A stretch of DNA of 19,328 nt from TMED27 sp050633165. Lineage in GTDB: Bacteria; Pseudomonadota; Alphaproteobacteria; Micavibrionales; Micavibrionaceae. The notes under the pieces are model-generated. The model made no database searches. It was not told where the DNA came from and saw nothing but the letters and a program-made list of their open reading frames with translations. Both the position numbers and the translations under genes were made by a program. The stretch is taken from positions 1 through 19,328 of the forward strand of contig JBOEFZ010000015.1 in assembly GCA_050633165.1 (NCBI GenBank), in the 5' to 3' direction. Within the stretch, counting starts at the first letter, position 1. Each line of letters opens with the position of its first letter. Positions 14,417-19,328 of the stretch are shown in pieces.

Positions 14417-15733
14417 TTATTTTATATCGTAACCCAATCCATTCATGAGATTGATGAAGTTGGGGAAGCTGGTGGCTATGGGACGGGAGTCGTCTATGGT
14501 GACGGGTTCTGTTGTTGTGCCGCCGAGGATGGTGAAGGCCATGGCGATGCGGTGGTCTAGGGCGGTTTTGATGGTTGCGCCGCCTGTTGGTGGTTTTCCG
14601 TTGCCGTGGATGGTGAGGGAGTCTTCGCCCATTTCTAAGGATACGCCGCAGGCTTTTAGGCCTTGGGCGACCATGAGGAGGCGGTCGGATTCTTTGACGC
14701 GGAGTTCGGCGAGGTCCGTCATGATGGATGTGCCGGATGCGCTGGCGGCGACCATGGCGAAGATGGGGAATTCGTCGATCATGGCGGGGACGAGTTCGGG
14801 GTCGAGGGTTATGGCGTTGAGCGGCCCTGTGCCACGGACGCGCAGATCAGCGACGGGTTCGCCGCCCTCGGTACGTTTGTTGAGCCATTCTAGGTCTGCG
14901 CCCATTTGCTCTAATGCGGTGTAGATGCCCGTGCGGGTGGGGTTGATGCAGATATTGGGGATTGTGATATCCGAGCCTTCGGTGAGGATGGCGGCAGCTA
15001 TTGGGAAGGCGGCGGAGGATGGGTCGGCGGGGACGTTGATGTGGCAGGCGTTTAGGGTTTGGCCTCCGGCGATGCTGATGTTTTTGCGCCCATTCTCTTC
15101 TTGGGTTTTGACCTCTACGCCGAAGCCACCCAGCATGTTTTCGGTGTGGTCGCGGGTTGGTTTTGTTTCGATGACTGTGGTTGTGCCACTTGCGTTGAGG
15201 CCGGCGAGGAGGATTGCGGATTTTACTTGGGCGCTGGCGATGGGGAGGGGGTAGGTGATAGCGGTTAGTTGCGAGCCGCGCGTTGTGAGGGGGAGTTTGT
15301 CGCCGTTTGTTGCCTCGAAGGATGCGCCCATATCGGTGAGCGGGTTGATGACGCGTGCCATTGGGCGTTTGGAGAGGGAGGCGTCGCCGGTGAAGGTGCA
15401 TGTGATGGGGTAGCCGCTAACCAAGCCCATGAGGAGGCGGGTGGAGGTGCCGCTATTGCCCATTTCGAGGGGGGCGGTGGGTTCGTTTAGGCCTTTTGCG
15501 CCGATTCCTGTTACGTGCCAAGTGCCGTCCGTGTCTTTGGTGATTTTTGCGCCCATGGCGCGCATGGCATCGGCGGTGTGCAGGACGTCTTCGCCTTCGA
15601 GGAGGCCGGTGATGGTTGTTGTGCCTTCGGCCAATGCGCCGAACATGATGGCGCGGTGGGAGATGGATTTATCACCGGGGATGGTTAGGGTTCCGGTGAG
15701 GGGGGAGGCTTTATGGGATGTGATTGGCTTCAT
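14417..15733 (-). CDS. aroA: 3-phosphoshikimate 1-carboxyvinyltransferase (EPSP synthase), class II type
   Basis: Sixth step of the shikimate pathway: transfers enolpyruvyl from PEP to shikimate 3-phosphate. The 438-aa protein shows the N-terminal IPGDKSISHR (19-28) with Lys22, GNSGTSTRLLMG (92-103), GDASLSKRPMARV (116-128), DEFPIFA with the catalytic Asp, and RVKESDRL. The RPMARV context is of the CP4-like class II kind usual in Alphaproteobacteria, although the Gly that corresponds to E. coli Gly96 is retained where CP4 has Ala. I chose the ATG at 15733; an in-frame TTG at 15769 adds an unconserved tail. No clear Shine-Dalgarno is seen. It follows the c-di-GMP gene by 38 bases in the same direction. 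Confidence 0.95.
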   Translation of the reverse strand: MKPITSHKASPLTGTLTIPGDKSISHRAIMFGALAEGTTTITGLLEGEDVLHTADAMRAMGAKITKDTDGTWHVTGIGAKGLNEPTAPLEMGNSGTSTRLLMGLVSGYPITCTFTGDASLSKRPMARVINPLTDMGASFEATNGDKLPLTTRGSQLTAITYPLPIASAQVKSAILLAGLNASGTTTVIETKPTRDHTENMLGGFGVEVKTQEENGRKNISIAGGQTLNACHINVPADPSSAAFPIAAAILTEGSDITIPNICINPTRTGIYTALEQMGADLEWLNKRTEGGEPVADLRVRGTGPLNAITLDPELVPAMIDEFPIFAMVAASASGTSIMTDLAELRVKESDRLLMVAQGLKACGVSLEMGEDSLTIHGNGKPPTGGATIKTALDHRIAMAFTILGGTTTEPVTIDDSRPIATSFPNFINLMNGLGYDIK

Positions 15734-15771
15734 ATGGTTATTGATAGCGGGCGGGGGGCGTGCGATCAATC

Positions 15772-17994
15772 TTATTTATCAAAGCTGCTGAGATTGCCGT
15801 CATATCCGGTGGCGAATTTGACGAAGTCTTCGTTGGCGACGGGGCGGGAGTAGCGGTAGCCTTGGACTTCGTCGCATTTATGTTCGAGGAGGAAGTCTTC
15901 ATGTTCTTTGGTTTCCACGCCTTCGGCGATGACGCTTAAGCTTAAAGAGTGGCCGAGGCCGACGATTGTTCTGGCGATGGCGGCATCGTCTTTGTCATTA
16001 AGGGCGTTTCGGATGAAGCTTTGGTCGATTTTCAGGCGATCGATCGGGAATTGGCGTAGGTAGGAGAGGGAGGAATAGCCTGTGCCGAAATCATCGATGG
16101 CAATTTCTACGCCGAGGGCGTGGAGCTCTTTGAGGGTTTGGATGGTGTGGTCGATATCATCCATGAAGACGCTTTCGGTGACTTCGAGTTCTAATGTATG
16201 TGGGTCGATGCCGGTTTCTTTGATGACTTTTTTGGTGTAGCTGACGAGATCGCTTTGGGTGAATTGGGCGGCGGAGACGTTGACTGCGATGCGGATGTCG
16301 ATGCCGTGTTTTTCTTTCCATTCAACGACTTCGGTGCAGGCTTTTTTCATGACCCATTCGCCGATGGGGACGATGAGGCCGGATTGTTCGGCGACGGGGA
16401 TGAAATCGACGGGGGAGATGAAGTTGCCGCCGGCTTTGCTATTGTCCGGTTTCCACCATCTGAGGAGGGCTTCGGCGCCGATGATTTTGCCGGAATTTAA
16501 GTCCAGTTGTGGTTGGTAGTATAGGTTGAGCTGGTCTTGTTCCAGTGCATCACGCAGGTCGCGGAGCATTTGGAAGCGGGCCTGAACGGCGCGGTCGAAA
16601 TCTTCGGAATATTCCTTAATGGTGTCGCGGCCTTCTTCCTTTGCACGATTGAGGGCGATGTCGGCGTTTTTCAGGACGATGTCGGGTTTTATGCCGTCAT
16701 CGGGGAAGGTGGCAACGCCGATGGAGGCGCGCATTTGAAAGCTTTCGTTGAAGATGTTGAAAGGTTCGCCGCGGATAACGCCGGCGATGCGTTCGGCGAT
16801 GTCGCGGGCGGAGTTTAGGTCGGTTGTAAGGGGGGCGGTAACGGCAAATTCATCCTCACCGGAGCGGGAGACCATGACGGATTCGGGTAAGGAGGCGCGG
16901 AGGCGTTTTCCGACGCCGCGTAAAATGGCATCGCCGACATTGTGCCCCATGGAATCATTGATGTCTTTGAAGTGATCAAGGTCGATTGTGATGACGGCAA
17001 GGCGTTCTATGCTGCCGTCTCTTTGGGCTGTAGCTTGCTCGTTGAGGTGTTGGATGAATAAGGTGCGGTTTGGCAGGCTCGTTAAGGTGTCATAGTAGGC
17101 CAGTTGATGAATTTTATCCTCAGCCGTGTTTTTGATTTGTTTGAGGTTTGTGGCATTTTGCTGGATCAGGTTTTGAGCGATTTCAATGGCGCCGCCGATT
17201 TCGTCTTTTGGATCGAAAGGAGAGGGTGGGATATTTGGGTGTTCAGGGCTTTCGTATGCGGATAATAGGTTCTCGCGCATGAAGATGATGGGTTCGAGCA
17301 GCCAGCGCCCGATGGCAATCATAAGGACACATGTCACGAAGAGGGATGTCAGGAGCATGATTTGAATCGTGCTCCAGACGAAATTGAGGGTTTGTTGTTG
17401 TAATTTTCTGGAGTTGAGGCGTAGGGTGAAGAAATAAGATCCTGTAACGTTACTTGTGCTTATGATTGTTTCATAGCGGTTTCCGTTTGCGCTGAGATAG
17501 GTTTTGTTGAGGTCGGCAATTGTAATGGGTTGTATTAATGTTGGCTCGCCATAGGATTCAATGAATTCGAGACGTTCGGATTGTTTATCTATTATATTGA
17601 TTGTATGTATGGTAATCCCACGGATATCGGTGGAATTGAGAAGGCGGTTGACGTTTTCTTTGTCGAGGGGAGAGTCTAGCACACCGTTCATTTTGTTTTT
17701 GATTATAGGTGAAATCGCGGCGCGGGCGATTTGTGTCATTTCGTTGAGGCGATCATTTTCGAATTGACGGATGGTTACGAAATTCATCAAACATGCCTGC
17801 ACCAGTGCGATTGTCAGGAAGACGATGGTGGCGATTCGCCAGCTGGTTGAGCTTTTCCAGATTTCGGCGCGGGAGGCTATGAAAGCTTTGTTGAACATGT
17901 GGCCTGTGGTTTCTTTGGTTTTATTGTGCGCATGGCTATGCGCGGTTTGATTATTATTGTCGGGCACAGAGAATGTTTCCGAAATGGACGGCAT
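15772..17994 (-). CDS. Membrane-anchored GGDEF-EAL protein, probable c-di-GMP phosphodiesterase
   Basis: A 740-aa signalling protein. The order is a His-rich N-tail, TM1 about 52-74, a periplasmic region about 75-203, TM2 about 205-230, a HAMP-like linker to about 285, GGDEF domain about 297-460, and EAL domain about 480-730. The cyclase signature is degenerate: GEDEF at 379-383 instead of GGDEF, with no RxxD inhibitory site upstream. The phosphodiesterase site looks complete: EAL at 508-510, NVS at 572-574, Glu in ELEVTES, DDFGTGYSS from 634, Lys in LKIDQSF, EGVET from 691. In Caulobacter PdeA a GEDEF domain binds GTP and activates the EAL domain; the same wiring is likely here. The ATG at 17994 has AAGGA six bases upstream. 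It stands at the head of the aroA-cmk-rpsA series. Confidence 0.92.
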   Translation of the reverse strand: MPSISETFSVPDNNNQTAHSHAHNKTKETTGHMFNKAFIASRAEIWKSSTSWRIATIVFLTIALVQACLMNFVTIRQFENDRLNEMTQIARAAISPIIKNKMNGVLDSPLDKENVNRLLNSTDIRGITIHTINIIDKQSERLEFIESYGEPTLIQPITIADLNKTYLSANGNRYETIISTSNVTGSYFFTLRLNSRKLQQQTLNFVWSTIQIMLLTSLFVTCVLMIAIGRWLLEPIIFMRENLLSAYESPEHPNIPPSPFDPKDEIGGAIEIAQNLIQQNATNLKQIKNTAEDKIHQLAYYDTLTSLPNRTLFIQHLNEQATAQRDGSIERLAVITIDLDHFKDINDSMGHNVGDAILRGVGKRLRASLPESVMVSRSGEDEFAVTAPLTTDLNSARDIAERIAGVIRGEPFNIFNESFQMRASIGVATFPDDGIKPDIVLKNADIALNRAKEEGRDTIKEYSEDFDRAVQARFQMLRDLRDALEQDQLNLYYQPQLDLNSGKIIGAEALLRWWKPDNSKAGGNFISPVDFIPVAEQSGLIVPIGEWVMKKACTEVVEWKEKHGIDIRIAVNVSAAQFTQSDLVSYTKKVIKETGIDPHTLELEVTESVFMDDIDHTIQTLKELHALGVEIAIDDFGTGYSSLSYLRQFPIDRLKIDQSFIRNALNDKDDAAIARTIVGLGHSLSLSVIAEGVETKEHEDFLLEHKCDEVQGYRYSRPVANEDFVKFATGYDGNLSSFDK

Positions 17995-18037
17995 TATTAT
18001 TCCTTAAAATTAGCGCTTTGTAAACTTGAGCCTACCT

Positions 18038-18049
18038 CATACTAGTATG
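18038..18049. promoter_or_regulatory. Perfect 12-base palindrome CATACTAGTATG, possible operator
   Basis: It lies in the spacer between the methyltransferase gene and the c-di-GMP gene, 44 to 55 bases before the latter's ATG. The symmetry and position fit a dimeric repressor site, but one occurrence proves nothing and no clear -10/-35 pair is visible beside it. A second, AT-only symmetry (TTTAAA-aacacg-TTTAAA, 18061-18078) lies closer to the methyltransferase stop. Confidence 0.3.
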
Positions 18050-18091
18050 CCTGAAAAATCTTTAAAAACACGTTTAAATTTGATGAAAATC

Positions 18092-19246
18092 TTATGAAAT
18101 TTTATTGCAGTGCAGCAGGGCGTGTTTGCCGGTATTGAGGGTGCAGGCGAAGAGGTAATCATTGCTGCCGTCTTTGAGTTTTAGCTTTTTGCGCAGGGTT
18201 TCGACGCTTTGCGGGAAGTTGCGGGTGGTGAGGTTGGCGCGGGTGAAGGGGAGGACTTTGGCCTGTACGGGGTAGGTATTTATGATTTCAAAGATGCGGC
18301 CGGGGAAGTTTTTGAGGGGTGTGTCGCTTGTGTAGAGGTGGGTGTGTTGGTGGAGTTTGGCGAGGTTGTAACGTGCGGCAATGGTTTTATAGGCGCCGGA
18401 TTTTAGGAAGGCGGGGCCGGGTTCATAGAGATATTGTTGCGGGGCGGATATCTGGCAGGTGGCGGATTTTTCTTCTTCGGATGTGAAGGATAATTTGTGT
18501 GTAGGGTGTCCGTTTTTGTCGATATTGACGGCGTGGATTGTGGGGGTGGTTGGTTCTTTTTTCAGGATGAAGAGGAGTTCTTTGCACTCTCCGGCATGTT
18601 CAATCACGTATATATCCGATGTGTTGGGAAGTGCGGCGAGGCCTTGTTCGATATCCATCATGGGGGAGGCTTTGATCATGATGGTTTTGGATTTTATGTG
18701 GGGGAGGAGTTCTAGGATATTCGGGCTACAATCTTCGAAACGGTAGAGGCCTTTTTGTTTTTTGGTGCGGCGTTGGGGGTCGATGAGGGTGAGGTCGACG
18801 GGCTGCATTGTGGGTGCGAATTCTTCGGCGGTGGTGTGATGGGCGGGGATGGGGAGGTTATGGGCGAGGAGGGCAGCGTTTGTTTCATCCGCGTCAATTA
18901 CCGTGCCGTTTTTGGTGGTTTGGGCGAAGGCCCAGCTATCGATTCCTGCGCCACCGGTTAGGTCGGTGAAGCTGTTTGCTTTGATAAGGGAGGCTTTGAA
19001 GAGGGCAGTGGCGGTTGAGGAGGCTTGTTCGAAAACGTTATGGGCGGGGAAAACCCAGTTTGGGGTTTCGAGGAGCTGCGGGGCTTTGATTTTTGCCTTT
19101 TGACGGGTTTTGATTTGGTCGAGGATGATTGGGTAGGGCCAATCGGGGTTTGGTGGTTTTTTGAGGGCGAGGGTTCGTACGTCGCTATCGGCTTGGGCAG
19201 TGATGAAGGTTTGGATGTCGGGGGTGAGGAGATGTTTGTAATCCAT
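18092..19246 (-). CDS. Class I SAM methyltransferase-fold protein with THUMP-like domain
   Basis: A 384-aa protein with the layout of the PG_1098-like family: an N-terminal helical region, a SAM-binding Rossmann core with motif I DLTGGAGIDS (95-104), VIDAD (about 116-120), a motif IV-like LIDPQRR (144-150), EDCSPNI and IKASPMMDIEQGL, then a ferredoxin-like domain with VIEHAGECKELL and a C-terminal THUMP-like domain with FPGRIFEI and LTTRNFP. These features are typical of proteins annotated as THUMP-like-domain methyltransferases, which are best known from Bacteroidota. The substrate is unknown; RNA is a guess from the THUMP-like domain. The start is uncertain: ATG at 19246 (MDYKHLL) matches the family better, ATG at 19261 adds five residues next to a hairpin repeat. 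Neither has a good ribosome site. Confidence 0.85.
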   Translation of the reverse strand: MDYKHLLTPDIQTFITAQADSDVRTLALKKPPNPDWPYPIILDQIKTRQKAKIKAPQLLETPNWVFPAHNVFEQASSTATALFKASLIKANSFTDLTGGAGIDSWAFAQTTKNGTVIDADETNAALLAHNLPIPAHHTTAEEFAPTMQPVDLTLIDPQRRTKKQKGLYRFEDCSPNILELLPHIKSKTIMIKASPMMDIEQGLAALPNTSDIYVIEHAGECKELLFILKKEPTTPTIHAVNIDKNGHPTHKLSFTSEEEKSATCQISAPQQYLYEPGPAFLKSGAYKTIAARYNLAKLHQHTHLYTSDTPLKNFPGRIFEIINTYPVQAKVLPFTRANLTTRNFPQSVETLRKKLKLKDGSNDYLFACTLNTGKHALLHCNKIS

Positions 19247-19269
19247 GCCGAACGATACCATAAAGCGTC

Positions 19270-19328
19270 ATTCCCGCGAAAGCGGGGATCTCGTCCCAAA
19301 AGTAAACAGATCCCCGCTTTCGCGGGGA
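19270..19328. repeat. Inverted pair of CCCGCGAAAGCGGG hairpins at the right edge
   Basis: Two 19-base arms (19273-19291 and 19308-19326) are perfect inverted copies. Each arm is itself a 5-bp hairpin CCCGC/GCGGG with a GAAA (or TTTC) loop. The left copy, ATTCCC-GCGAAAGC-GGGGAT (19270-19289), resembles the neisserial dRS3 pattern ATTCCC-N8-GGGAAT with one difference. The 16-base spacer is AT-rich. The window ends inside the repeat, as contigs often do, and further copies may follow. It lies immediately upstream of the methyltransferase gene. Confidence 0.8.

Noticed and set aside
14445..15791. Long plus-strand frames opposite aroA
   Set aside because: aroA on the minus strand has every family motif; the opposite frames have no recognisable features.

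Overview
The window looks like a chromosomal segment of an alphaproteobacterium. The evidence is a ChvG/ChvI-type two-component pair, the gene order aroA-cmk-rpsA-ihfB-lapA-pyrF-trpF-trpB-trpA-accD-folC (read right to left here), and a CP4-like (class II) EPSP synthase. The family cannot be fixed from sequence alone; a deep-branching, moderate-GC lineage such as Micavibrionales is possible but unproven. Everything from 618 to about 19250 is on the minus strand; only two small unknown genes at the left edge are on the plus strand.

Layout, in the direction of minus-strand transcription (right to left). The right edge holds a paired hairpin repeat, then a THUMP-like-domain methyltransferase best known from Bacteroidota. 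Next comes a membrane-anchored GGDEF-EAL protein with a degenerate GEDEF motif and an intact EAL site, so probably a c-di-GMP phosphodiesterase. It is followed closely by aroA, a small AT-rich membrane protein of unknown function, cmk and rpsA. rpsA contains a run of N whose length breaks the frame, and it ends at a strong hairpin terminator (11423-11452). A repeat-filled spacer of about 430 bases separates it from a second gene series: ihfB, a LapA-domain protein, pyrF, an unknown polytopic membrane protein, trpF, trpB, a GyrI-like effector-binding protein, trpA, accD, folC, chvI and chvG. Several junctions are ATGA overlaps or 1-base gaps, which implies tight coupling: membrane protein/trpF, trpF/trpB, accD/folC, folC/chvI and chvI/chvG.

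Together the genes cover aromatic and tryptophan synthesis (aroA, trpF, trpB, trpA), pyrimidine metabolism (pyrF, cmk), folate (folC), fatty-acid initiation (accD), translation (rpsA), nucleoid structure (ihfB), and envelope or signalling functions (lapA, chvGI, the c-di-GMP enzyme). The backbone is ordinary. The unusual parts lie between and around it: the trpB-trpA pair is split by an inserted gene and several repeat families; a 147-base near-perfect palindrome fills the trpA-accD spacer and could fold the accD ribosome-binding region into a stem; chvIG is coupled to folC; and intergenic spaces carry at least five kinds of short dispersed repeat. I saw no tRNA, rRNA, CRISPR array, transposase or phage gene.
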